In this document: positions 18,041 to 27,035 of the stretch, piece by piece
Position numbering within the stretch: the first letter of the stretch is position 1
How the letters are laid out: each line of letters starts with the position of its first letter
DNA from: Prorocentrum cordatum
Taxonomy: Eukaryota; Sar; Dinophyceae; Prorocentrales; Prorocentraceae
Length of the DNA: 35,000 nucleotides
Reading direction: 5' to 3'
Assembly (NCBI GenBank): GCA_963575745.1
Contig: CAUYUJ010018560.1
Coordinates: forward strand, 530,313 to 565,312
Position numbers and translations under genes: made by a program
The notes under the pieces: model-generated
Seen by the model: the letters and a program-made list of their open reading frames with translations, nothing else
The model's database searches: none
Told to the model about the DNA's origin: nothing

Positions 18041-19374
18041 CCCTCAAGGGATTTCGGGATACATAACATTCGAGAATCCTGTATAGATAGGGTCGGGTCT
18101 GTACGGGTCTATCAAGGAAGGCTCAAGGAAGCATGATGAGCAGGCGGGGAGGAGAAACAGGAGGGAGGATGAGGATGTTGATGAAGAGGGAGCAGGAGTA
18201 AGAGGGAGATCAGCAGGAGGAGCAGCAGCACAACAGGGATACCGAGCAGGAGGAGGATGGGGAGGCAGGTGGCCAAATGACAGTGTCTGATCTTCCCCCT
18301 CGGTGCCAAGCGATGCCGAGTCGTGCCCAGGCAAAATGCTGCTCGACGTGCTCTCTGTCCAGAAGCTTGTTGGGTGCGGGCGGGGGCCCCAGGAGGCAGG
18401 AACCTCCTCCACCCAGAGACCCCGAGAGTCCCCAAGAGCCCAGCAGAGCCTCCTCGAATCCCCTCGAGCCTCCTCCTGCCGCCCCCCCTCCTGGCCTCCA
18501 ACTCCCACCCCTTCCTTCCCTAGACCTTTGCGCATCTGATCCTCGTAGTTCCAGAGCAGCGCGACGCAGTTGGAGTCGGAGGTGGCGGCAGGGTGCAGCA
18601 CTACGTGGCTCAGCACCACCACCTGGGGGGGGGGCGTGACGAAAACCATCCTTCTCGTCACCAGTGTGGTCCTCCTCTTCATGATGCTGCCTGCCCTCAG
18701 AGCCAGGGGCCGTGGAGGAAATCACGAGCGGCATGTTCGCCCAACGCTCGGGCCCAGAGATCCTTACGTATGGGTCCACCTCGAACGCTCTCATGTCAAG
18801 GTGCTGTCGAGAGCCCTGGCTGTATTTGTTCAACGACGTTGGATGATTCCACGTCGTCGGATATCTGGAATTGGGTGATATGGATCATCCGTCTCACCAT
18901 CATGGTCTGGAAACATCGGGGCGAAGCAACCATAGGGTCTGGCATGCGTGCTGCCCACTACGACAACCTCGAAATACTGCAACTTGCACGACACTTGCAA
19001 TGCATGTTGCTGCAACTGCGGCTTCCAAAAAATCTACGCGTGGCTACATCATTCCCGCTGTAACTGCTGTTCCCTGATGTGTCATCACCCGGACTCGACC
19101 ACCCTGAGCATTGCCCTAGAGGGAGCTCCGGCGAGGGCGCCAGTGGCAGTATCTGCATGCCTCCAGGACCCCCGAACCTCCGGGAAGCATACCGTTCAGA
19201 ACAGAACCATCTCAGCTCAATTCGCCCGAGACGCCGGGTCGAGGGGGGGGCCAGGGTGCTCGGGGTCCCAGGCGTCCCCAGCTCTTTGCGCCACTCTGGA
19301 CCTGGCGAAGGCTCATGAGCAGGAGGCTGCTTCTTAGGAGGCGCGGGCCCCACATCTACAGACAAGGCCCGCGA
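18041..19374 (-). other. Unassigned region with faint coding-like stretches
   Basis: Minus-strand pieces in three frames have ordinary composition: about 18990-18830 (LQYFEVVVVGSTHARPYGCF), 18833-18700 (MRAFEVDPYVRISGPERWAN) and 18660-18530 (QVVVLSHVVLHPAATSDSNC). They could be fragments of one decayed gene read 5' to 3' on the minus strand with frameshifts. No domain is recognised, and neighbouring stretches are Gly/Ser/Pro-rich. The rest of the interval shows nothing identifiable. Confidence 0.25.
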
Positions 19375-19425
19375 CTTCTAAGAGGCAGGGGTGCTTCTAA
19401 GAGGCAGGGGTGCTTCTAAGAAGCC
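19375..19425. repeat. 19-bp tandem repeat
   Basis: CTTCTAAGAGGCAGGGGTG begins at 19375 and 19394, with a partial third copy at 19413. Perfect between the two full copies. Confidence 0.9.
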
Positions 19426-19512
19426 TTCCACCCTATCACTACCCCCCTCTGCGCGTGGCTGAACCTTGGGCCAGGGCCAAGGCAACACCCGATTAGAAGT
19501 CTGGGTTCTTAG

Positions 19513-19688
19513 AGGCCTCCTAGATGGGGTCAGAGTAGATGGGGTCGGAGGATCGGCGATGCATCGGCGACGTCGGCGTGGAGAAAATCGGGATCCACAT
19601 CGAGCCGCATCGGCGATGCATCGGCGATGCATCCGCGATGTGGCGCGATCCTCCGACCCACGCTTCTCCGACCCCATCTGGGAGGCCT
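19513..19688. mobile_element. MITE-like element, copy 1 (176 bp)
   Basis: Ends are inverted: AGGCCTCCTAGATGGGGTC at the left, GACCCCATCTGGGAGGCCT at the right, followed inward by GGGTCGGAGGATCG on the left and CGATCCTCCGACCC on the right, so terminal inverted repeats of about 45-50 bp. The centre has GCGATGCATCGGCGA words and GTGGAGAAAATCGGGATCCAC. No coding capacity. Same family as 20247-20447. Exact borders uncertain; related bases extend a little outwards and no target duplication was identified. Confidence 0.75.
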
Positions 19689-20246
19689 GCAATTATCTAC
19701 CCTGGATCCTGCTCGCCGTCCTCGTGCGACTGCCGCAGGGACTCCCGCAGCCACCGCAGCTGCTCGGCCCCCAGCGCCTCTGGAGGGGCTCGGTGTGTAA
19801 ACCCTGTCCGTCTGGGCCGGCCAGGGAGCCAAGGAGCTCACCGAAGCAATCCAGTGGCCAAGACCTCCCTCGCGTCGTGAGCAGCTCACCGCCAAATCTT
19901 TTCGGCCGTCTTCGGCCCCCAGGGCTCCCACATGGCTTCGGGGAAGTGGTCGAGATCTCTAGGGAGCCCAGCACGGACGTAAGCGCCCAGCCACTTACAT
20001 GAGTACGGCCCCCACGTCCGCGAGGCCAACCTCGTGCTACGAACGTTCGCGCAATGCGTACTTTCGAAACCAACGTGGATGCATGTACGTGTGTCCGTCG
20101 GTCGGAAGAAGTGGGTAGATACATGAATGAAGTAGGAAGGCGATAAAGTAGGTTTGTCTTCCGCCCGCCCCCCGACGAGGAGAGAAGAGGGGAAACCGCT
20201 CGACTCTTGAAGTAGGAAGGTGGCTGAAGTACAGTGGGATCTGTAG
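19689..20246. other. Spacer between the two MITE-like copies
   Basis: Unique sequence with overlapping frames and no recognised domain. A ~24-bp motif starting TGAAGTAGGAAGG occurs near 20129 and again near 20207. Confidence 0.5.
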
Positions 20247-20447
20247 AGGCCTCCTAGATGGGGTCCGAGTAGACGGGGTCGGAGTATCGCGCCGCATCGG
20301 CGATGCATCGGCGACGTCGGCGGGGCATCGGCGACATCGGCGTGGAGAAAAGCGGGCTCCACACTCCACATCGAGCTGCATCGCCGATGCATCCGCGATG
20401 CGGCGCGATCCTCCGACCCCATCTACTCCGACCCCTCTGGGAGGACT
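20247..20447. mobile_element. MITE-like element, copy 2 (201 bp)
   Basis: Same terminal and internal words as 19513-19688: AGGCCTCCTAGATGGGGTC at the left, GGGTCGGAGTATCGCGCCG, GATGCATCGGCGACGTCGG, GTGGAGAAAAGCGGGCTCCA, then CGGCGCGATCCTCCGACCCC and a right end GGGAGGACT. Differs by substitutions and an extra ~25 bp in the centre. A second weaker layer of inverted similarity (GAAGTAGG...GGGATCTGTAG on the left against the reverse complement of about 20448-20483) suggests that the full element may be closer to 280 bp. Confidence 0.75.
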
Positions 20448-20623
20448 AGAATCTGGGAGTCCAAAAATACCTACTTTCAACGACCAGCGTGTGTCTGCTT
20501 CTTGCGACCCCCAAATCCCACACAGTGGCTACGCCTGCGGCGCGCACGAGCGGGTGGCGCCGAGCGGGGCGGTCTTCTGATAGGGCGGGGGGCTTTCACG
20601 TTCCTGGGGAAATCGGGGATCTA

Positions 20624-20705
20624 CTGCCCGGGGTCGATCCAGACCCGGGGCAGTCGGGCTTTCAAGGATCCTGCAAGATCCTGCAGGATCCTGCGGGATC
20701 CTGCA
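20624..20705. repeat. Hairpin and GATCCTGC direct repeats
   Basis: CTGCCCGGGGTC-gatcca-GACCCGGGGCAG (20624-20653) forms a 12-bp stem with one mismatch. It is followed by four 10-bp units of GATCCTGCRG (20667-20705) containing a GATCCTGCAGGATC palindrome. Related GATCCCGC words recur at about 20740-20757. Confidence 0.75.
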
Positions 20706-21228
20706 CCCAAGCCTGGGTCCATGCGCCTCTGGCTCTGCAAGATCCCGCAAGATCCGGCGCTCTGACTGAGCCCTGTTTGCATTGACCACCGTCTCTTGAG
20801 CCCCGAAGAAACCAAAAGGCACCCATACCGCTACTCCCAGGACCTCTCCCAGGATGCGCTCTGGCCAAAGTCTCGAAGCGAAGCCAGCCGTGGTAACGAG
20901 GGCCTCCCAGGAGGATTAAAAAGGCAGAAACGATGGAAGGATACCGGTTCGGGCACCTTCTCGTAGCTTGAACCCCATAATTTGGGAAACCTGGGGCGTC
21001 CACACGCGGAGACCCTCGGCCGACCGGACGACTTGGTGTGTACTTCTCGGCGACACGCAGGAGTGACCCTGGGTGAGAGCAGCCCTTGGGTGCGCGGCTG
21101 CTCGCAGGCCGCGGGGGGGACCAAACACGAGCGCGCGAGACGCTGCTGTCGCGTCGCGCTCGGCGATCGGGGGGGGACCCCAATGTGGGAGGCCCGGAAA
21201 TCGGCACCAACACCAACACAGGGGGCTG
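20706..21228. other. Unassigned GC-rich sequence
   Basis: Several stop-poor frames on both strands and no domain recognised. A 690-residue minus-strand frame begins here, but it crosses a hairpin and two microsatellites and is not credible. Confidence 0.45.
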
Positions 21229-21345
21229 CCTCCACAGGGGGAAGATGATCCTCGATTTCGGTGTTGGTGGTAATATTTCGGTCACCTTGGGAGCCAGAAT
21301 ATTACCACCATCACCGAGATCGGGATCCTCTTCCCTCGGTGGAGG
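21229..21345. repeat. Inverted repeat with ~48-bp arms
   Basis: Left arm 21229-21277 and right arm 21298-21345, strongest over GATTTCGGTGTTGGTGGTAA against the reverse complement of TTACCACCATCACCGAGATC (22 of 24 including the adjoining ATATT), looser further out (CCTCCACAGGGGGAAGATG). The loop is about 20 nt. No coding content; MITE-like or a transcribed hairpin. Confidence 0.75.
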
Positions 21346-21711
21346 AACCTCTAGGCCTGCGACAGTGGGCCCGCCCCGAGGGTCCCTCCGGCGAAGGGCC
21401 GATGCTTCGAGCCCCCGCCACAGCGCCCCGTTGAAGGGCAGCCACCGGCTCGGGGGGCCCTCCGGCAGCCCCCGGGCGAAGTCCCCCGCGAGGATGTCGT
21501 TCGGGTTCCGCGCCTGGCACATCGCCACGGCGGCCGCGTCCAGGCCTTCGGGGCCCACCTCGGGGAGCGTTCGGGGACCTGGAGGTCGGAGAGGTGGTGT
21601 GGGGGCGTGGCGCCAGTCGTGGCCATGGCGATGCCATCGACGGTAGGCAGCACCGCCAGCCTCACTTGTGGCACCACACCCCTCTGCACCACGCACCCTT
21701 CCTACCTCCAG
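21346..21711. other. Unassigned GC-rich sequence
   Basis: Stop-poor in several frames on both strands; no domain or repeat recognised. Confidence 0.45.
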
Positions 21712-21771
21712 AGGAGGAGAAGGAGGAGGAGGAGGAGGAGGAGGAGGAGGAGGAGGAGGAGGAGGAGGAGG
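21712..21771 (+). repeat. (GGA)n microsatellite
   Basis: About 20 GGA triplets, nearly uninterrupted. Confidence 0.95.
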
Positions 21772-21880
21772 ATACGAACCAAGCAGCGGGGTCAGCCGCT
21801 CCGGTGCGGCGGACTGGGCAGATCGCATCGTCGGATGCCTGGGGTAGGACGAAGCCAGGACGAGGGTAAATTCGGGTGAG

Positions 21881-22004
21881 GAAAATCGAGAATCTCTGAG
21901 GAAAATCGAGAATCTCTGAGATCCGGCGGTTCTGGAGGATGTCTCGGGCGCCGCGGCCTTCTCAGAGCGTTCCAGAACGCTCTGAGAGCGTTCCGGAACG
22001 CTCT
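21881..22004. repeat. 20-bp direct duplication and tandem palindromes
   Basis: GAAAATCGAGAATCTCTGAG occurs perfectly twice (21881-21900, 21901-21920). At 21963-21984, CAGAGCGTTCCAGAACGCTC+TG is palindromic except at its centre, and 21985-22004, AGAGCGTTCCGGAACGCTCT, is a perfect 20-bp palindrome. The two palindromes abut. Confidence 0.9.
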
Positions 22005-22256
22005 GGAACGGATTTAGCCGATGGTGGCCGATCTCACGACCGAGGCATGTCGATGGTTTGATACTTTGCTGGCCCTCCAGGAGGAATGGGCAGATCGCAT
22101 CGTCGGGCGCCTGGGGGCCGAGGTCTGGAGGACCTCCCCGTTGTGGTTTCCGCCCCCCCCCCCCGACCCTGCCTGCACCGTTCTTCAGTGGGGCACCCAA
22201 ACGCCCGTTTTCGAATCCGACGGGGGCCGAGCCACGCCCCCCCAGTGTTCCTTCTG

Positions 22257-22430
22257 CCTCTTTCCGCCCTCCCCCCCTCCTCCTCCCTCCTCCTCCTCCT
22301 CCCTCCTCCTCCTGCCTTCTCCTCTTCCTCCCCCTCCTCCTCCTCCTCCTCCTCTCCTCCTCCTCCTCCTCCTCCTCCTCCTCCTCCTCCTCCTCCTCCT
22401 CCTCCTCCTCCTCCTCCTTCCTCTCATCCT
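22257..22430 (+). repeat. (TCC)n microsatellite
   Basis: Long TCC run with a few CTT and CCC interruptions, opposite in polarity to the GGA run at 21712-21771, so the intervening ~490 bp is bracketed by inverted microsatellites. Confidence 0.95.
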
Positions 22431-23195
22431 CGTGTTCCTCCGTGACACGTGCGTGCTGGACTCTTGAGCAGCCCATTTGTTGGGCTGACCGAGGCCTGTG
22501 GACAGCCTGACGCTCCGCTGGGCCCCCGGGAGGCTCCCCGTCGCGGCCGGGGGGGTGCCTCGGGGCTCCTTGGTCGGAGCGCCCACGACGGGAGGCGCTG
22601 GGCGGTGCCTCAGAATCAGCGTGCCACCGCTCGGACGCCCATGCCCCGTGCACTTTTCGGCGTCGTGCGTGCTTCTTGCCTGCCAGATTACGGCAGGTTC
22701 GTGTCGTGCCGACCCCAGCGTTGGTTTTTGACACCGCAGGGATCGTTCAACCTTGAACGATCGGCCGCTGCCGCAACGTCCGATCGTTCAACATCGATCG
22801 ATTCTGGGTCGCCAGCGGCGCTCAACCTTGAACGCCCGCGCTGGGGTCGCCGCTGGTCGACACGACGCAAACCTACCGTACCAAGGATGCTCCTCGCGGG
22901 GTCCTCGCCGAGCGAAAAAATGCACACGCCCGGGCGGCACCGGGTCGGAGCCAGGCACTGGCTCCCTGGGCCGTCAACGAGCGGCTCGGAACGGAGGGGT
23001 CTTCCGAACTCCATGGGGGGGTCCACGGTGCTCTGCGGTCCGTGGCAAGCGTGGGGGGGGGCGGTCCAGCCACGCCTCGTCGGCGCACGCAGCGCCACGG
23101 GGATCGCAGCGCGCTCGGCGCGCGGCGGTTGTCTGCGAGGAGATCCCTTGGAGAGACCGTCGGCCGGGGTGGGCGCCCCCCTCCCAGTGCTAATT
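22431..23195. other. Unassigned sequence with short palindromes
   Basis: GATCGTTCAACCTTGAACGA+TC at 22741-22762 is palindromic except for its two central bases. Related CGATCGTTCAACATCGATCG (from 22782) and GCTCAACCTTGAACGCC (from 22820) words follow. Frames here have no recognised domain. Confidence 0.6.
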
Positions 23196-23461
23196 AGGTG
23201 CAGGTCCTCCTCCTCCTCCTCCTCCTCCTCCTCATCGTCATCATCAGCATCACCACCACCACCACCACCACGACTATGATCATCATCATCATCAGCAGCA
23301 TCATCACCACCACCATCATCAGCATCATCAGCAGCATCATCAGAATCATCATCAGCATCATCATCATCGTCTTCCCCGCCGCCACCACTACCACCACCAC
23401 CATCGGCACCATCATCATCATCATCATCACCATCAGCATCGTCATCACCACCACCACCATC

Positions 23462-23531
<70 letters not shown>

Positions 23532-23625
23532 ACAACACCATCGTCATCATCATCATCGTCATCATCATCATAATCATCATCAACCTCACCCTCATCCTCT
23601 TCCACCACCTCCTCATCATCATCTC
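23196..23625. repeat. (ATC)n/(CAC)n microsatellite
   Basis: TCC triplets pass into ATC, CAC and CAG triplets for about 400 bp. Translations are poly-Ile, poly-Thr, poly-Asp or poly-Met by frame and are meaningless. Possibly unstable in length. Confidence 0.95.
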
Positions 23626-24682
23626 ATCGTCGCTCTTTTGCGCTCGGCAAACATAAGCGACGATACTTTTGCTGATTACTCTGGACGAAGTCAGGGAGTC
23701 CACGATAGCATGTGGCAAACACCGAAACCGCCTGAATGCAGACTAAGCTGTGCAAGAGGTGCGAAGAGATACGGAAAAAAGGAAAACAACCGCGAGGGCA
23801 TCTAGTACTAGATCTACAGGCGTCGCCAAGGTAGCCCCCTTCCCCTCACTTGCTCTACACCACCATAACCCCCTCCACATCGAGGCCCTCGTCGAGGTCA
23901 GTGCTGCGCGCGTCAAACTGCAATGTGTTCAAAGCTCGGAGCCTCGGGGGCGGCCCCCGTCCAGGGCTGCCACTCCGAGGACGATAATCTTCTTGCACGT
24001 CTGCTCCCGCCTCATCCACCTCCTCCGCCTCCGCACGACGTAACAATGATTGCGACGAAGCTACGAGGAAAACGGCAACTACTTTGCGCAATAAGGATCA
24101 CAAACACCGTGAAACACGTGCTGCAGACAACCTCGTTCCATAGCTGCTCGATCTCGCGTGTGGGTCGCGGGGCGGGTCGCGGGTGGGACGACGACAACAA
24201 CAAACAACAAACAACACACAACAAACAACAACAATAATCCGCATCGCGGAATTCCACTTCAGCCATGCACCCAGGGACAGTGAATGACCGTTCGGTTCAG
24301 CCCCCTCACTCTGATATACTCTTTTTTTGCGCACACCCCTCGCTCGGTTTCAAAGGAGCCACTGCACAGGAGTATGCGTGCCACGGCGCTGTTTTGCAGT
24401 CAGTCCAGCTCTCGCGGATCGTCCTCGGGGATCTCAATCACGATGCCAACAAATTTCGTCTTTCTGCCTTTCTGAAAAGAGTGCAGGGGCGCACATCCGT
24501 CAAGCCAGTACTGAATGCTGCGTCGGGAGTGCAGGCAGCTCACACGTTGATTTCTTGACGGCGCCCGAGAGCGGTCCTCCACGCACTCGCAGCCCGCCGG
24601 CCGGAGCAGACGTCCCCCGGAGTCCCCACCGTGCCCTCGAGCTCAGACGGTGTGGGCGAACGGCTTCTCCCTTTTGGACACC
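23626..24682. other. Unassigned region with a CAA-rich microsatellite
   Basis: Less GC-biased unique sequence. (CAA)n-like DNA lies at 24187-24236. A 60-residue minus-strand frame at 24400-24582 (LDGCAPLHSFQKGRKTKFVG) has normal composition but no identifiable domain. A minus-strand frame around 23855-24091 lacks an ATG. Nothing assignable. Confidence 0.45.
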
Positions 24683-24876
24683 CGAAATGGGTACCGAAAG
24701 AATGGGTACAATGCCCACCAACACATGTTGTCTCAAACCAACGGCGGCCGCTGTTGGGCAGGCGGCCTTCTGCCTCAAAGTAGAAACAGGCCGCGGCGGC
24801 GCGGACAGCGAGCCCTGCTCAAAATGAACAGGAGCTGCTGTTGGGCATTGTGCTCATTCTTTCCGTGCCCATGTCG
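24683..24876. repeat. Inverted repeat, 36-bp arms, ~120-bp spacer
   Basis: Left arm 24683-24718 (CGAAATGGGTACCGAAAGAA...) and right arm 24841-24876 (...TTCTTTCCGTGCCCATGTCG) are reverse complements at about 30 of 36 positions, with weaker similarity continuing inward. MITE-like or hairpin; no coding content. Confidence 0.7.
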
Positions 24877-25336
24877 TTCGTGCAGATCCCTCGCACCCCT
24901 CCCCACCGCCCCGCGATTTTCGGGAGCGGCCAAGAGGGGGGTGTCCAAGAGGGGGGGGTGCAAATCATGACTGGCGGCATGTGCGCGGCCCAGCGGGGGG
25001 GCCAGGAACGTAATGAAATAAGAAGAGGCGCCATGAAATCTGGGGAAATATCATGGCCCCCGCCATGATATCCACCCCCCCCTAGTCATCACCCCCCTCT
25101 TTTCCGCCCCCGCGATTTACCCCCGGGCCCCCCGGCCAGCGGGCAGCCCCACCGCGGGCTCGAGCGCGCAAAAAGCGAGGCGCGGGCTCGGCGAGACAGC
25201 AGCGCGCCGCGTGTTGCGCGCAGGGAGCGCCCGCGCTCTCTCCGAGTGCGGCACGCGCTCCGCCGGCGCTTGTTCGACGGGGGCCGGGCCCGACACCCCC
25301 CTGGATCCCGAGGGTCCGAGGCGGGGCCCAACGTTG
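24877..25336. other. Unassigned sequence, G- and C-homopolymer rich
   Basis: Contains GGGGGG and CCCCCC tracts, including a small hairpin around 25048-25078 (GGGAAATATCATGGCCCC / GCCATGATATCCACCCC). No gene recognised. Confidence 0.5.
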
Positions 25337-25407
25337 GTCCTCCTCCTCCTCCTCGCTCCTCGCTCCTCCTCCTCCTCCTCCTCCTCCTCCTCCTCCTCCT
25401 CCTCCTC

Positions 25408-25438
<31 letters not shown>

Positions 25439-25440
25439 TT
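25337..25440 (+). repeat. (TCC)n microsatellite
   Basis: About 30 TCC triplets ending in a C run. Sits 300 bp upstream of the plus-strand LINE fragment. Confidence 0.95.
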
Positions 25441-25739
25441 CCGAGGGTGACGTCGGCCAGGGGGTCGGGTCTTCGAGAGCTTCGGGGAGGACGAGGGCCC
25501 CTGGGCCTCGGAGTCGCGTTTTCGGCCGGCCAACGTAGTCTCCGGCGAGCGCAGTACGGATTGCAGCAGTCTCAGCGTCCCGTGCGAAAGTGATTCGAGG
25601 CCCACTTCGAGCGGGGGTGCGGCAGGCGTTGAGTCGGGGGATCAGCAGTCCACCACAGTAGAGCGTCCAGGGGGCTCGAGCCTCAGCACGGCTGGGGATC
25701 AGGATAATATCGCCTGCTCCGCTGCTGCTGCTACTGATG
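25441..25739. other. Unassigned GC-rich sequence upstream of a LINE fragment
   Basis: Stop-poor on both strands with no domain; may include decayed endonuclease sequence of the fragment that follows. Confidence 0.35.
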
Positions 25740-27035
25740 CCGCCGTCACTCATTTCGATATTTCCCATTATTTGTGGGCATCGCTCTCGGCTCAAGCTTC
25801 TTGGCACCCACGCTCTTTCCAAGACGTTTGGCGGCCCGAGCAAGACACCCTCGCGTTCGCAGCGGGCCGCCAGCACGTACTACCAGTCAGCAATTGCTTA
25901 TCTCGCTGGGTCGGGATAGCCGAATCCGAAATATCGGCGCACCACGGTCTGGTCCCGCCTCTTCGTTCCCTGGGAAGAGGGAGTTGACGCGGTGGTAGTT
26001 CCACCCAAGCAAACAGAGCATATCAGACAGCAGCCACTTTGCGACGGAGTTGCTGCGAGGTGGGCCAGGGCCCACACCATACTCGAGCAAGCCGTTCGGC
26101 TTCGTCGGCGGCGAAACGGCGCCCTGCAGCTAGCCGACATCCGCCGTGCTGCGCAGGGCCTGGCAGATCGGCCGCTGGATGAAGCTGGGTGCTCGTTCGC
26201 AGGGGGGTCGACTTTGTCCTGGAAGGGCATGCTGCGCGGGCTGCGATCTTTGCCCAACCAGTTGCTCGATCAACCTGAGTCCCTCGAGGAGGCTGCCTTC
26301 CGCTCAGCAAGACGAGCACAGGACAGGGCAGCATCGGAATCTCTGCGTGCTTTCCAGGACTGGCTCCCCACGCCATCCGGCACCGTGCACAGGTCCGTCA
26401 AGGACCCCGAAGCCGAGCAAGACGAGCTGCACGACGGTGGCTCCAGCTGGGCGCACCCAGTTGACATCATCGATCAGAAGGTCGAGGGCTGGCTCTCCCT
26501 CTGGCGGTCCAGCACCGCGACCTACGACGAGACTCCCGGCGCGTGCGAGCTCATCCGCGAGCGCGCCAAGGCCGAGCAGCTGGAGCCGCCTACGGCGCTG
26601 GACATCAGGGGCGCGCTGTCCAAGATGAAGGCGGGGGCGGGCATGGGCGTGGACCGCCTCTCGCCCACGGGCTTCGCTCGCCTCCCCGACGAGGCTACCC
26701 GTGAGCGGTGCGACCTCTGCCGCACGGTGGAAGAAGGCCTCACGTGGCCATGGCAGGTCATGTGCGTGATGGGCCGCCTGCTCGGCAAGAAGTCGAGCGG
26801 CGATCGGCGCATAGGCCTGCTGCCAATGTCCTGCCGCGCCTGGTCGATGGCCAGGGAGGACATGGTCCGCGACTGGATGTCCGACCAGGACGACTGCTGG
26901 GACGCGGCCATCGCTGGCAGCAGCGCCCTGCGGGAGGCGTCCATCAGGTCGCTCAAGGATGAGGAGCAGTCTACTCTCAGGCTGCCCCACGGGCGGGCCC
27001 TGCTGGACGTGGAGCAGTGTCTCTGTTTGCAGTGA
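25740..27035 (+). mobile_element. LINE fragment, 5' and 3' truncated
   Basis: Plus-strand remnant comprising a possible endonuclease tail (about 25740-25985, frame broken) and the N-terminal RT region (25992-27035). Similar in layout to the RT at 11295-14063 but clearly a different copy or subfamily. It ends within RT motif A. No tail or target duplication could be identified. Confidence 0.65.
25992..27035 (+). pseudogene. LINE reverse transcriptase, N-terminal fragment
   Basis: 347-residue frame. Residues 1-200 resemble the endonuclease-RT linker (Trp-rich helices: DQKVEGWLSLWRSS). From about 205, ALSKMKAGAGMGVDRLSPTG is the first RT block ('K..GxDxLxP'), and LLGKKSSGDRRIGLLPMSCR followed by AWSMAREDMVRDW is the 'LPK...RPIxLLPxxYRxW' block. 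LPHGRALLDVEQC (residues 330-343) reaches motif A with its Asp, and the frame stops at residue 347, so motifs B and C, the thumb and RNase H are missing. Upstream, EISAHHGLVPPL in another frame (about 25930-25970) looks like the last His block of the endonuclease. A dead fragment; start codon arbitrary. Confidence 0.7.

Noticed and set aside
17039-18136. 365-residue Gly/Glu/Arg-rich protein
   Set aside because: Low-complexity reading of the GGA-rich tract; its ATG lies on the opposite strand of the LINE leader.
20662-22734. 690-residue minus-strand protein
   Set aside because: Crosses a hairpin, a GGA run, a TCC run and palindromes; poly-Glu and poly-Pro segments show repeat origin.
22688-23608. 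306-residue Asp-rich protein (acidic, calcium-binding look)
   Set aside because: Poly-Asp comes from the ATC/GAT microsatellite; the other frames are equally open.
23855-24091. Small secreted protein with a hydrophobic start
   Set aside because: The first codon is TTG and no ATG is present in the frame before the charged part.
25789-25796. Second spliced-leader-like word (GGCTCAAG)
   Set aside because: Only 8 bases match the leader end; expected by chance.
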